A DNA stretch of 42,141 nt from Priapulus caudatus (GCF_000485595.1 NW_014578048.1:38186-80326), one strand, 5' to 3'. Positions 9,016 through 19,321 are shown, numbered from the stretch's first letter. Made by a program: numbers and translations. Notes: generated by a model not told the origin, from the sequence alone.

Positions 9016-10230
9016 CAGGTGGAAGCATAGCTACGTTGGGTATGCTACGACGTGTATTTTAGACTTTTCAGGCACTCCAGTCTCCAACAGCTAACTAAAC
9101 GTGGACACGTAGGCCTAGTCAATAATGCACGGCTGTTCAAGGCAGCCCTGTTGGATTTGTGCAAGTTGCAGTTCGTCTTATTTCGATTCCTTATGACATT
9201 TAGTAGAAATTTTTGTGTTACACAATTCAACGAAACTAATTGTTATAAAAATCAGCGTCTTTTGCACGTGTTTTTAGATGTTGAACTACTGTTTCAACTG
9301 AACTATAGCTTAGTGTTATGCAGCAACTTAGATACTCTTAGTACACTCGTCGGTAAGATGTGCGGATGCGCTTTAGGTCCCCCCTCCCCAATAGACAACG
9401 CGATATCATGTTCAAGTGCAATATAACATAAATAATCATATTTCAAATGCCAGAGTAGCGTCCTGTGAGGGTACGGGTGCGGCCAGTTCTCGTAGCAGAA
9501 TGCATAGATATGCCTACTGTGAGCTCGTTTGTGTTGTAAAAATTCACAACAACTTACTTTTATCGCTTCTTTCATAACATTTCTTCAGAAAATCTAAACG
9601 AAAGTACTCCTCTTACGAGAGTAGCACCACAGGATGTTTACGCATCCGGTACACAGCCGAGTGAACGCTGCAATTCATTAACAGTTCTTTTCTATGATAA
9701 AACAATTAAGTTATTCTTTGATTTTATTATTCGATATTTTTTCAGTACAAAATTGTGAAATTTGTTAAAAAATAATACGTTATCTGCATTACTTATGCAA
9801 TCAGCAATCAAATATAGTGTTTTTCTTTCCATGAACTATTTGCGCTAGCGTAGGCCTACTGTTAGCATTCTCGGTCGCTTCGCTTAACAATAATTTATGT
9901 GTATCTATAGTTCTATACACCAAAACTTTCTCCTAGTATGTTTTCAAAATGTTCTACCTCGGAGCACATTTCTGGCTTAATGAGAACATTTCGTGACGTT
10001 TTCATATTGCAAGTATGCTCACAGTAGGTGTATTTAGGCGTTTTGTTGCGAGAATTATCCACTTTAATGGGAATGAAAATGAATACTAACTTTAAAAAAA
10101 CACAAGTGCATGACTACTATGCAAAGCTACGTGGAATGCAGGGTGCTGCTGACGGGGCAGCTCACGGAGGCGTCTACATTAGTGGTGGCAGCCCTATATC
10201 TATCTTTTCATTGACTAATCCCTTGACAGT
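9016..10230. other. No gene recognised
   Basis: AT-rich sequence. Frames at 9,052-9,426 (+) and 9,303-9,575 (-) overlap and resemble nothing known to me. No repeat from elsewhere in the window was recognised here. Confidence 0.4.
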
Positions 10231-10372
10231 CTGCAGCCCGGATCCGCGCGAAGCGCGCTTCGCGCCACCTGTTGGCGCCTTTTGAACGAATTCGCTGCTC
10301 TGTCAATATCACTTTAAGGGTTCTGTCAGATCGGCCTGTAATCGGTCAATTGAGGAGCTGTGGCGCTTGCAC
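10231..10372 (+). repeat. CTGCAGCCCGGAT repeat, copy 2
   Basis: Second copy of the family at 2,385-2,535. It keeps the GCGCGAAGCGCGCTTCGCGC palindrome, then CACCTGTTGGCGCCTTTTGA, ATTCGCTGCTCTGT and ATCGGCCTGTAATCGGTCAA. It is better preserved than the 2.4 kb copy. Confidence 0.65.
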
Positions 10373-10860
10373 AAACCTTTCGATTATGCACGTAGGGCGA
10401 GAATAAATCCAATGGTCGTAATTGGTACTTTTTTTGGTTGGCGCGTTAGGTTTTTTTCTAGAAAAGCGATTTGGAATTTATTTAATTCCACGCCCTGAAC
10501 TTATTCTCGTACTATCGCTACCCATAGATGGCGCGACGAGGCTCTCTTCGAGAGAATTTCCCACAGAAAGAACGGCAAATAGGCTTAATTAACGTCGGTA
10601 CCAGTCTATCTGGAATATCTAATCTGGTACCAGTCTATTGGACACGACAGGCCTGAGTGATTTATGGTTGTTTACACTGAGGTGGAAATGCACCAGCCGA
10701 GCGTCTGTTATTACCCCCCATGCTGTGATGTTTCGGATCATGACGTCAGACTTCAAGCATGTATATATATAGCAGAGCAGTAGGCGTGCCGCGTACGGCA
10801 GGCAGGTAGGCAGTAGGCAGGTAGGCAGTAGGCAGGCGGCGGCGGTCCGCATGTAGACTG
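10373..10860 (+). repeat. Repeat block A (inverted partner at 40,640-41,240)
   Basis: The block runs in order through GATTATGCACGTAG, GAGAATAA, AATGGTCGTAATTGG, TTGGTTGGCGCG, TTATTCTCGTACTATCGCT, ACCCATAGATGG, GAGAGAATTTCCCACAGA, CAGTCTATTGGACACG, TGTGATGTTTCGGATCATG and CATGTATATATA. All of these occur inverted and in the matching order at 41,240-40,640. There is no open frame with a recognisable product. Confidence 0.75.
10796..10848. repeat. (GTAGGCAG)n short tandem repeat
   Basis: Alternating GCAGGTAG and GCAGTAG units followed by GGCGGCGG. Confidence 0.85.
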
Positions 10861-10899
10861 GTATTACATTCCACACCTACGGCTACGAATACTTGTATT

Positions 10900-11376
10900 A
10901 CTACAAGTACATGTTACAATAATTACTACTAAGTACTACTACTAGTACTAGTAGTAGTAGTACTACTAAGTTACCAGCACTACTAGTACTAGTACTAGTA
11001 ACTACAGGACCGCAGGAGCTAATAGTAATAGTAATAATGACTAACTCTGTTACTAGTAATTAACTTACTAATAATGACGAACCCTAACCATAACCCTAAC
11101 CTATTATATTGATATAATATTATATTTATATTGATGTAAATGACATTGGTTTTATTGCCCATGCCATACATTGGGGCCCATATAATAATGGGAGCCATGT
11201 TCTCTATCCTTGAACCACTAGTACTACTAGACTACTACGACTAGCAAGAAACGCTCTTTGCTAGGGTTAGAATACCCCTAGGCTATACTAGACACAGGGA
11301 CTTGAAGCGTTTCAATAAAATATAATGCTAACTAAATACGAAATCTATTTACTACGAAATTGTTAATGTTTCTAGT
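10900..11376 (+). repeat. Repeat block B with TACTAG array (inverted partner at 39,325-39,930)
   Basis: The block opens with a TACTAG/CTAGTA array, passes CAGGACCGCAGGAGCTAATA, ATGACGAACCCTAACC, a TTGATATAATATTATAT segment, CCATACATTGGGGCCCATAT, GAGCCATGTTCTCTATCCTT, CGCTCTTTGCTAGGGTTAG and ends at TTAATGTTTCTAGT. The inverted partner is nearly collinear but carries an extra 110 bp element. ATGACGAAC at 11,074-11,082 is the unoccupied site of that insertion. Confidence 0.8.
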
Positions 11377-12779
11377 CTCTACGATATTGCTAGGCCGAGA
11401 TATTGCAGCGTAATATCATGTCTCCCCCAGGCCTCAGTAGAATAATATATATTGCCGTTAAATTGCACTATTTGGCCCTTTCTCCGTTGTGGTGTTTATT
11501 AGCTCTTGATACATATACATATATATACATCAGTACTATGTTATAAGAGCAGAATAATTCCTTATACTATAGTAACGATTACAACTATTAGTATTAGTCA
11601 GTCTACGCAAATATGAAAGTTCATGTTTAATTTCAACCGTTTGTTACTATCTGTACTATACTCTACTAATTCTCTAGTACAAGTAGGGGGCCTACAGAGT
11701 TTGTTAGTAGTTAGTACAACTACAGTAGACAGTTATAACTTCAGTTATCCTGTTTGTGTTACTTTGAGATTTTTAGAATTGTATTGCTTATATAACTAAA
11801 TATAAGCGACATAGAAGCTAGCGTGTTATGCTAGTGTTAGGATGAACATCGTATTATAAAACGCTTAGAATACCAGGTACAGGAATGTAGATTTATTTTC
11901 GTAACAGTACCTGACAAAACCATGACTACTATATTCCACGTTAATTATACACACAGACACTGGATTCGATATTAACCAGGGTGATTCGAACTCCGTATAA
12001 GTAAAGTTGAGTTTCTAATTTGATATTTAGCAAACGTTAAATTGAAATCATCTTCCTTTCAAAAGGGGAGGTGATTTTAGTGTTTAACCCTGAGGTTAGC
12101 TGAAACGTAACTAAGCGTTGCACCAACGTAAACAGAAACTAGAACAGAAAGGTTTGCGTATACACTGCGAGGGGGTTACCTTGTGGACACAGGGCCATGA
12201 CCTTGTGAATACAGCAGCATGGTGGTTCGAACCGATTTTCTTGTGTGAACTATCGTGACTGTTAAGTTTAGGTTAGGTTTTGCAATTTTATTACGTGCCC
12301 TGCATTCCATGCCACTCGACCATTTTAAATCGTCTCTTCTATTTTTCACAGTTACTTGAAATTTTTACCATAATGCATACATCACTATATATATGTTTGC
12401 AAGCTCTCAATTAATCATGCTACGTACATCGTAACAATAAATTATTATAATAGTCTATTATACTATTCTAACTGCCAGTTATCATATTATAATGCCTACC
12501 CTACCCCCATCATTTGACAATTGAAATATATGGCAATTCAATGATGTCACAAAAATGAGCAACCCATTTGAGCAAGGTAGTATTGTTCATTCTGTCATTT
12601 ACAATTTGTTTATGCAGAACCTATGGGTGTCGCCGGCGAGTTAGTCGTCTTAGTGCTTTTCAAAGAAATACAGCATGGACATTTTACCTTGCATGCTGCT
12701 ATTAGCTGCATTTACATGCTGCATGCTAATAATTGGTAGTATTGTTACAATTGGTGGTAATACATTACTATATGGTATG
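11377..12779. other. No gene recognised
   Basis: AT-rich sequence without convincing frames. GGTGGTTCGAACC at about 12,221 resembles a pol III B box, and a matching A box is not clear. The stretch lies between repeat blocks B and C but has no counterpart between their partners at 38.9-39.3 kb. Confidence 0.45.
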
Positions 12780-13515
12780 CAGGGGCGGATCCAGGGGGGG
12801 GGTGGAGGGGGTCCGCACCCCCCCTAAAAATTTTTAGTTCAGCTTTTTTCTGGCCCACGGCCCTTTTTCTGGCCCACGGCCCTTTTTTCTGGTCCGGACC
12901 CTCACCTGCTCGCGCCGAAAACGCATGTGAGGGATAAAACTTTTTCTGGGGGAGGGCCCCCCAGACCCCCCTTTGCGTGCTCCCAAGTTTGGGTTACGGT
13001 TGGACCCCTCCCTGGTACAAATCCTGTACACGCCCCTGTGACAAGAGTAATACTGAGTATGTTTTAAGTAAGATAATATATCAGTCATTGAAATTCAAGT
13101 TCAAGTTCAAGTTTTATAGTAAATGTATGAAACGGAAAGCATATAAATTAATACATGTAATGATTTCAATTTTCTTTTGTAATAAAAGTGTGTTCAATCC
13201 ATATCGCAGTTTGATTTCACCGGGTACTAGTATTTTGTCGCTCTGATGGCAGTTAATTTCAAGCAAGTTCATGGTTTTTGTGGCTTTGTGGATTTTGCCT
13301 TGTACTGGAATTGTCTGTTTCATTGCTATGACAAGACTTGAAGTACAAAAAGTTCGCTCATATGCTCTGAAAATGCATAAAAAGAAGTCTGATCTTTAAA
13401 AAAATTTCTGGGGGAGGCCCCCCGACCCCCCACCGCTTCAGTTGCCCCTAACAAAATCTCAAAGTGCCCTTTCCCACCTGCACCCCCCCTAGACAAAATC
13501 CTGCATGCGCCCCTG
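12780..13515. mobile_element. hAT-like non-autonomous element, ~736 bp composite
   Basis: The left end is CAGGGGCGGATCCAGG. The right end reads CAGGGGCGCATGCAGGATTT on the minus strand. GGTATG stands directly outside both ends (12,774-12,779 and 13,516-13,521), which may be a shortened or mutated target duplication. A third end of the same type (TGTACACGCCCCTG) is at 13,038 inside, and 12,905-13,038 repeats 2,550-2,687. The block is therefore either two elements or one inside another. A TTCAAG trimer run is at about 13,097. No transposase frame seen. Confidence 0.55.
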
Positions 13516-13629
13516 GGTATGTTAGTCCCAAGTAAATTTATACATGATTCGGTACGTCATACCGATTCGGATTCGAATTTCGTATTCGGAAGAAGAAGAA
13601 GAGTGGCAGTTAATGTAAGCGGCAGTAAT

Positions 13630-13885
13630 GAAAGTCGAAAACTCTCAGCTCTTTCATTCTATTCTTCCTAAAATTCTCGACTGCTCGCTGGCAGCTATGG
13701 ATCCGTGCGCCGCCTACGCACTCGGCGCACGGATCCATAGCTGCCAGCGCTGCATACTGTCGTACGACATTCCCGCGGTCGCGTGCGCCTTCCCGCGGAA
13801 CTGCGCGCAAGATCTGCGCTCAGCGCTTCGGATCAACAGCTTTTGGCAACGCTTCTCTAGTATCCCGTCTCATCTGGATCGATAT
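13630..13885 (+). repeat. Repeat block C with hairpin (inverted partner at 38,685-38,905)
   Basis: The shared order is AAAATT..CGACTG.TCGCTGG, the hairpin, CGCTGCATACTGTCGTA, GATCTGCGCT, GCAACGCTTCTCTAGTATCC and CGTCTCATCTGG. The flanks of the two copies differ at many positions. A short upstream piece (13,603-13,622) resembles the arm of the 39,626 element. Confidence 0.8.
13686..13749. repeat. Perfect 27 bp-arm hairpin
   Basis: Arms 13,686-13,712 and 13,723-13,749 are exact inverse complements around a 10-base loop. The arm begins CGCTGGCAGCTATGGATCCG. The same arm, exact over 25 bases, forms a hairpin at 38,820-38,884 with a different loop. Confidence 0.95.
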
Positions 13886-13887
13886 AT

Positions 13888-13913
13888 CTGTCTGTCTGTC
13901 TGTCTGTCTGTCT
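13888..13913. repeat. (TGTC)n microsatellite
   Basis: Six tandem TGTC units. Confidence 0.9.
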
Positions 13914-14034
13914 ATCACCTATTCAATCAGGCTATATATGTAAGATACATGAGTTTTTTATTTCTTATTTATTTATGTATTTAAAGAGGGGGAAATGGAG
14001 GGGGGGAGATTAGAACACCAATGAATCCATAACA

Positions 14035-15010
14035 TTAAAGGGATCGTTTACTCTAGGTTCTAGTGTTATTTTCAGTTAATTTAGGTTAACATTACGCTAC
14101 ATAAAAAGTTTCATGGTTTAATCACCATTACAAATATTATTAAAAAATGTTTTAAAACTAACGACTACAGTTTGATTACAACGACGGTGGCGCCACTCAA
14201 AGCGCACAATCTGATAAGTTGTCAAAACCACTTTTCAGCTAAGGGCTACAGGCTACAGACCGAGGGTGTTTCTTATTTATTAATTTAAAAGCAAAAGGAT
14301 TGTAATATCTTATAAACGACATATATAGTTTCAGTTATAATATGGATAAATTTGCCCTAAAATGAATATCGTTCGGTTAAATAGCATTTAGGTATAAATA
14401 TAATTGCACTTTTGTGATTAGCCCTCGGTCTGTAACGTGCAAAATCAATTGTCAAATTCGCAACTTTTTCAGGGTGGCAGCACGTTCGCGGGTGTCATGG
14501 CGCCATTCAAATTTCGTAGCGTTGATGTGTAATTAAAGCCTGGCGCACATTGCCGAACATTTTCCCGAACAAATGTTTGTCCGAACAAATGTTTTTGTCT
14601 GGCAATGTGCGGGTAAACAATTGCTGAGCGCACATTGCCGAACATTTTGCAGCGAACAACCTCGTGGCGCCGTCTAGTAGCTGTGTTGTAAAGAGTCACG
14701 TGATCGGCGCATGATTGGGCACAAAAATCATGTGACCACATATCGTGCTGCTATTGGTTACTGCTTTACGATCTTCAGAAACATTGTTCGGAACAAATGG
14801 TCGGCGACTTTTTTCACCGCACATTGCCGAACATTTCATGGAACATTGCTACGATAATGTTTTTGAGCAAAATGCTCGGCAATGTGCGCCGGGCTTTATT
14901 ATAACAATTAAATTAGGTATCTGGTAACAAATACGTGTGGGTATAGACGATTTGTTATACAGTAAGTGTAGTTGTATGCAGTAACATCCTAGAGTCTACT
15001 ATCCCTTTAA
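14035..15010 (+). mobile_element. T2/Kolobok-like MITE, copy 3, interrupted
   Basis: Edges are TTAAAGGGATCGTTTACTCT at 14,035 and, on the minus strand, TTAAAGGGATAGTAGACTCT at 15,010, with TTAA at both ends. The body matches copies 1 and 2. It is longer only because a 361 bp element is inserted at 14,536-14,896, in the AT-rich stretch after GTTGATGTGTAA. Confidence 0.85.
14536..14896. mobile_element. Nested 361 bp MITE, AAGCCTGGCGCACATTGCCG ends
   Basis: The left end is AAGCCTGGCGCACATTGCCG and the right end, on the minus strand, AAGCCCGGCGCACATTGCCG. TA lies outside both ends (14,534-14,535 and 14,897-14,898), a possible TA duplication. The inside repeats CACATTGCCGAACATTT four or more times in both directions. 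The host element in its uninterrupted copies has only a short AT stretch here, so this is a later insertion. Confidence 0.85.
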
Positions 15011-16010
15011 ATTCAAAATGGAGATAGATATGTTCATATATTCCATGGAGCGAGTTTTTCTGACAATGGATCATCCTCAGGCTATCGACAGAAATCATAA
15101 TGTATGTTTGTGTGTGCGCGCGCTGGTGGGTGTACATGAAATTTATGTAACAAAGTGATGTGTATATATTTTCAGTGTCGCATTATAATGGTTATTTTAA
15201 TGACACAAATAACATGCTATATTGTTAAGCAGGTGAAGCAGCTGCGGCAAACAACATGGTTTTGTCGACTCGTACATTTTGCGTGTGCGTAATTGACTAT
15301 GATTATAGGTTACCCGCTAAATTTATTTGGGTACGCGAGGCGAGTTTATTATTCCTTCAATAATTCACGCAGATTTTATAATTTGCTGATGTCGTAGACG
15401 GGAATTTGACTTGCGTTTTTTTACATTGTAATCAGCTTACGTGGACGTAGTTACTGAGAGCATTGTGAGGTTAATGTTAACTAAAGATATATAAGTTACG
15501 ATAGTTAATTAGTGACATATAAGTAATAACAAATATGTATATGTATGTGGACGTGAATTTAAAAGAACTTAAATGAAAGTTAACCAATAATAAAGCTGAA
15601 AATGCATATCGCTACGAGGTTAAAATCAGTCTAGGACCTCAGATTACAAGAAGTATCATTTACGTCGAGATCATTACTGCCGCGTGAAATTTTTGAATAG
15701 TGCGTTGTGAATCTCTTGTTAAGTTTCGATCTGTAATAAATCTACATGTTGTGTGAAACAAGTATCTTTCGTTTCATTGTTTCATTGCAACATTCGACAT
15801 GAAATCGATATTCAGTTGTTTCTCGATCCCCGATCAGGTATGCTCCCTAAGGAATGCTGGATAAATGTTGAGTAATTAAATTGCAAGCCGTATGGATAGC
15901 TGCAGCCTAGCGGACTAACCACACTAAGAGTCGCAGGACAATTCGTTTTATACAATACTACCAAATACTTGGTAATACAAAATACTACACTCCAATATAT
16001 TTGTTAACTT
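15011..16010. other. No gene recognised
   Basis: AT-rich, without open frames above 60 codons that look real and without recognised repeats. Confidence 0.5.
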
Positions 16011-16011
<1 letters not shown>

Positions 16012-16045
<34 letters not shown>

Positions 16046-16052
16046 ATATATA
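16012..16052. repeat. (TA)n microsatellite
   Basis: TA array with one TTTA interruption, directly before the hAT element. Confidence 0.95.
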
Positions 16053-16065
16053 TAAAGCGTGAGAG

Positions 16066-16858
16066 CAGGGGCGGATTAAGGCTCACTGGTGCCCTAAGCA
16101 CTGACCAATCTTGGTGCCCCCCCTCCTTTCCACACTGACCCAGTCCATTTTAGTTGTTGACCTGTCTGACCAAATATACAATGCAGGTTGCAGCAGTACA
16201 CAAATATATGTAGGATTTCAAGGAGGGTGGTGATAAACAAGCGGGGGGTATGGGGGTCCTCCCCCAGAAATTTTTTAAAATGTAGATCGCAGGAGATGGT
16301 ATTTGAGGCAATTTTGAGCGTACATGCATGTACACATTTATTCTGACTACGAGTCAATCTATTTGTTTTTTTACACGTTTCAGTTGTGAGAAAGACCTCT
16401 CTGTTGTGCAGTTGGTGACCATTAATGTTAAAAATATTCTTAAGGCAATTTCAACATTTGGATAGGCACTCTCTAGTTTGTCTTCTGTAATTGTGTTGTA
16501 AAGTTCCATGTGAGTGAAAGATGTTTTCTTGGTTGTTTAAAATTTATGAAGAACATATGAATGGAACTGCTGAAGCTCTGTAGACAAAGTGTTGTTTATG
16601 TCATCGGGATAAGCATCAATGAGTGTCTGACAAGTCTTTGAGTACCTTTCACTTTCTGATAATTGGGAATTAGCACCTTGTTGGGTGGCATTACGGGTCC
16701 CTTGTATTGTATTGCATTGTTGGGGGCCCTTGTGGTACACCTGGGAAGTACAAATCTTTATTCTTTTTTTTTCTTTTTAACCTTTTCCCAACTTTGTGGT
16801 TTTTGGCCCTGGTGCCCTAAGCACGTGCTTAGTCTGCTTAATGGTTAATCCGGCACTG
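16066..16858 (-). mobile_element. 793 bp deleted hAT element with perfect 8 bp target duplication
   Basis: Ends are CAGGGGCGGATTAAGG at 16,066 and, on the minus strand, CAGTGCCGGATTAACC at 16,858. CGTGAGAG is directly outside both (16,058-16,065 and 16,859-16,866). Subterminal GTGCCCTAAGCA motifs occur at both ends. The inside encodes only the last part of the transposase on the minus strand, so the element is an internal-deletion derivative that was probably mobilised by a full-length relative. Confidence 0.9.
16094..16740 (-). pseudogene. hAT transposase C-terminal dimerisation region, broken
   Basis: Reading from 16,740 downwards, a 67-codon frame ends in a TAA (16,537-16,539). The same frame continues after it through YPNVEIALRIFLTLMV and TERSFSQLKRVKK at about 16,375-16,470. 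This is the hATC dimerisation signature (pattern YPN..IALRIFLTLPV....ERSFSKLK). A one-base shift near 16,365 then moves the reading to a frame with NRLTRSQNK and following residues, as expected for the helix after the signature. hAT transposases cut and paste DNA in the nucleus, and this domain dimerises them. The RNase H-like catalytic core is missing, so the piece cannot act alone. Confidence 0.85.
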
Positions 16859-16884
16859 CGTGAGAGAGAGAAACCGAGAGAGAT

Positions 16885-17000
16885 TGATGGATGGATGGAT
16901 GAATGGGTGAATAGGTGGGTGGTTGGATAGATGAATCGATCGGACTGATGGATTGTATTGGTGACCCAATGGATAGATGGGTGGATGGATGAATGAATGA
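16885..17000. repeat. (GATG)n-like imperfect tandem repeat
   Basis: Runs of GATG/GGTG with drift. Open frames on both strands across it are repeat translations. Confidence 0.85.
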
Positions 17001-17104
17001 TGGGGGTTTGGGTAGTGGGTTGGTTGGGTGGATTTGGTGGATCGACGTGATATGGATAGTGATTGCGACAGATGGCGCCACTTGTGTATTAACAGCTGTC
17101 CTGG

Positions 17105-17458
17105 GGTGGGCATATGTTTCCATGAACCAAAGTATCCTCGTGACGTCAGTGTACGTCAGTGTAACGTCAGTGGCTATCTATACTCCATAGATAGTGTTTG
17201 GGATACCATAGATAGTATATAAGATAGCCGAGTCGGTTTATAGTTAGTGTTAGGGTTAGGGTTAGGGGTTTTGCATCATTCTTTGAAATACGGAAAGTCT
17301 GATGCGGAAGTTGATATGCGTAGTATGGAATATGACCATGCGCAACCACCAGCACCATCAGCAGGCTGTATGCATTCAACATCGGAGATAGCCGCGTTCG
17401 TGCGTGACGTCAGTGTACGTCACGAGGATACTTTGGTTTATGGAAACATATGCCCACC
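17105..17458. mobile_element. 354 bp MULE-like MITE with 9 bp target duplication and TTAGGG core
   Basis: Ends GGTGGGCATATGTTTCCATG and its inverse form near-perfect inverted repeats of about 55 bp that reach into GTGACGTCAGTGTACGTCA. CTGTCCTGG flanks both sides (17,096-17,104 and 17,459-17,467), a perfect 9 bp duplication. The core has CCATAGATAGTGTTTGGGAT, a TTAGGG run at 17,250-17,270 and TGATGCGGAAGTTGATATGC. This core recurs inside the differently ended element at 36,550-36,957. Confidence 0.85.
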
Positions 17459-17469
17459 CTGTCCTGGTA

Positions 17470-18030
17470 TCGACTAATAACAATAGAGGTTAGACACGGG
17501 AAAAGAAGGTGTGTATCAATCGATGGCTGGGTGAATTTTGTATGAATACATGTCATACCTATATATATATATGTAGATATATAAATATAAATATATATCT
17601 AATACACATTTGTGGAAGTTTCTCTGTTTGTCTGTTCTCGATTCAAATCAATATGGGTCACTGTAGATATGTCCAAGGATGGCGATTAGATGTAACTTTG
17701 GATGCTGAATATCATGGGCACATTGGATTTGACCTGCGAGGTCATCTGACGTCGCAGGAGGAAAAAATGATGAAAAAATGATGCCTCTGCAGCAGCGTTA
17801 AATCAACGCACCCCTCCAACAGCAGTAAATAAACCGGCCCATATGCAGATAAACGGGATTCACTTTGCACTGACTTGCGTGACTGTACAATGCGCATAAC
17901 ATTGAGTTACTATACATGCATTATGTAATATGCGCCATGTCATTGTTGTAACAACATTCACCTTGCACTGAATTGATACAGAGTGTGCGAGACTATAGCA
18001 CTATAGACTATATAGTGTGATAGATAGATA
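17470..18030. other. No gene recognised
   Basis: A 90-codon plus frame at 17,509-17,781 has no family resemblance that I can see. The stretch includes a short TA-rich tract near 17,563-17,600. Confidence 0.4.
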
Positions 18031-18035
18031 GGTAT

Positions 18036-18240
18036 ATATATACATACATACGTACGTACGTACGTACGTACGTACGTACGTACGTGCGTACTTACGTACG
18101 TGCGTACTTACGTACTCACGCACGCACGCACGCACGCACGCACGCACACACACACATACACACATACATACATACATACATACAAACAAACATACATAGA
18201 TAGAGATAAATAGATAGATATATAGATAGGTAGATAGATA
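18036..18240. repeat. Compound (TACG)n-(CGCA)n-(CA)n-(CATA)n-(GATA)n array
   Basis: Five simple repeats follow one another, each apparently derived from its neighbour by one base change. Confidence 0.95.
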
Positions 18241-18295
18241 AATATATTTTTGGGTATTTTTCTTTCAACCAAGTGGTCACCAACTGAGCGCTTTA

Positions 18296-18324
18296 TTTAC
18301 TGGGCAACGCCGGGTGTCCTGCTA
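18296..18324 (-). repeat. Possible retroelement end motif
   Basis: On the minus strand the sequence reads ACTAGCAGGACACCCGGCGT then TGCCC, directly after the TA array. ACACCCGGCGTTGCCC-type motifs next to simple repeats are common at the ends of dispersed elements in invertebrates. I cannot assign the family. Confidence 0.3.

Positions 18325-18401
<77 letters not shown>
18325..18401. repeat. (AT)n microsatellite, about 38 units
   Basis: Uninterrupted AT array. Confidence 0.97.
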
Positions 18402-18402
<1 letters not shown>

Positions 18403-18547
18403 GTCAATCTGTTACAGACGGATGGATAGATATATGGATACATACACCTACGTAGCGCCAGATTCATTAAAATGTCAGGGTAATTTAGCAACTGAGGTCA
18501 CAAATTAAAGTTAAGGATGTGAGATCATTCCGTGGAATGGTAAGCTA

Positions 18548-18960
18548 TTATTATAGCCAAGATACAACCATTTGCTAACATTACCAAACCATTGACAGTA
18601 TTAACACATAATTATACTCAATTGATCTGGAAGGATGATGCAGAGCATATCTTTCGGACTTTGAAACAGAAGCTTGTTGAAGCATCGATAGGGTCACACC
18701 CGGATGGGACTAAAGGATATCGGCTAATTACTGATGCCTTATTTTTAGTGGTTTGGGAAGTTGTACTTAAACGAATGACGAAGAAAAATAATTTAGGGTA
18801 TGATATATTAGTTATTTGCTAAATCAGGGGCAGATGCGTTGGCCAATCATAGAGCAGGAAACTATTATTATGTCTTGCAGGACCACAAGCCATTGAAGTA
18901 TTTATTGACCAACCCTCACTCTCAATGTTGTGAAATTGTAGAAATGGTCGCTTATCATAA
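18548..18960 (+). pseudogene. Ty3/gypsy pol fragment, RT thumb and RNase H start
   Basis: The plus strand reads IQPFANITKPLTVLTHNY, matching the ..FS.IAKPLT.LT.. connection of Ty3/gypsy polymerases. Next come WKDDAEHIFRTLKQKL and HPDGTKGYRLITDA, which fit the RNase H start (..AF..LK..L...P.L..PD..K.F.L.TDAS). After a stop near 18,822 and a shift, QDHKPLKYLLTNPHS at about 18,878-18,920 matches the conserved ..TDHKPL.YLL segment. The frame is broken and the catalytic RT part and integrase are missing, so this is a relic. The order of motifs makes the family call firm. Confidence 0.75.
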
Positions 18961-19321
18961 TTATTAACAGTGACGTATCAGCGCGGTTGTGAGCCTTTAT
19001 TTTACCAAAGTGTATGTATAAAGTAATTTGGAATTTTAGATATAAAACAGAGATTTAGACGGATTTATGTTCAGCAACCGAATCCTATTTCCACCAAAAC
19101 AGAACAACGCATACACCGACTTCCAAATAATTGCACCCTGCCCAACTTCCCTTCCGTATCAGAAACAACATATATAGGTGCATTGTTCTCCTCTATATTG
19201 GTCGAACGTGTCCACTTAAACCAGAAACCTCCGCCCGCCCCTCCGATTTACAATGTAACAACAAATACCAGAAATGGTTTGATTACAACATGCCGCACAC
19301 ACAGGAATACACCCGCCAGTC
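18961..19321. other. Unassigned, possibly remnant LTR-element DNA
   Basis: No gene is recognised. The stretch lies between a Ty3 relic on the plus strand and an LTR relic oriented on the minus strand. Confidence 0.35.

Noticed and set aside
13686-13749. Rho-independent terminator or CRISPR-like repeat
   Set aside because: No T run follows, there is no array of spaced repeats, and the surroundings are eukaryotic.
16838-17123. His/Pro/Ser-rich frames
   Set aside because: Translations of the (GATG)n tract.
18001-18491. Frames across 18.0-18.5 kb
   Set aside because: Simple repeats only.
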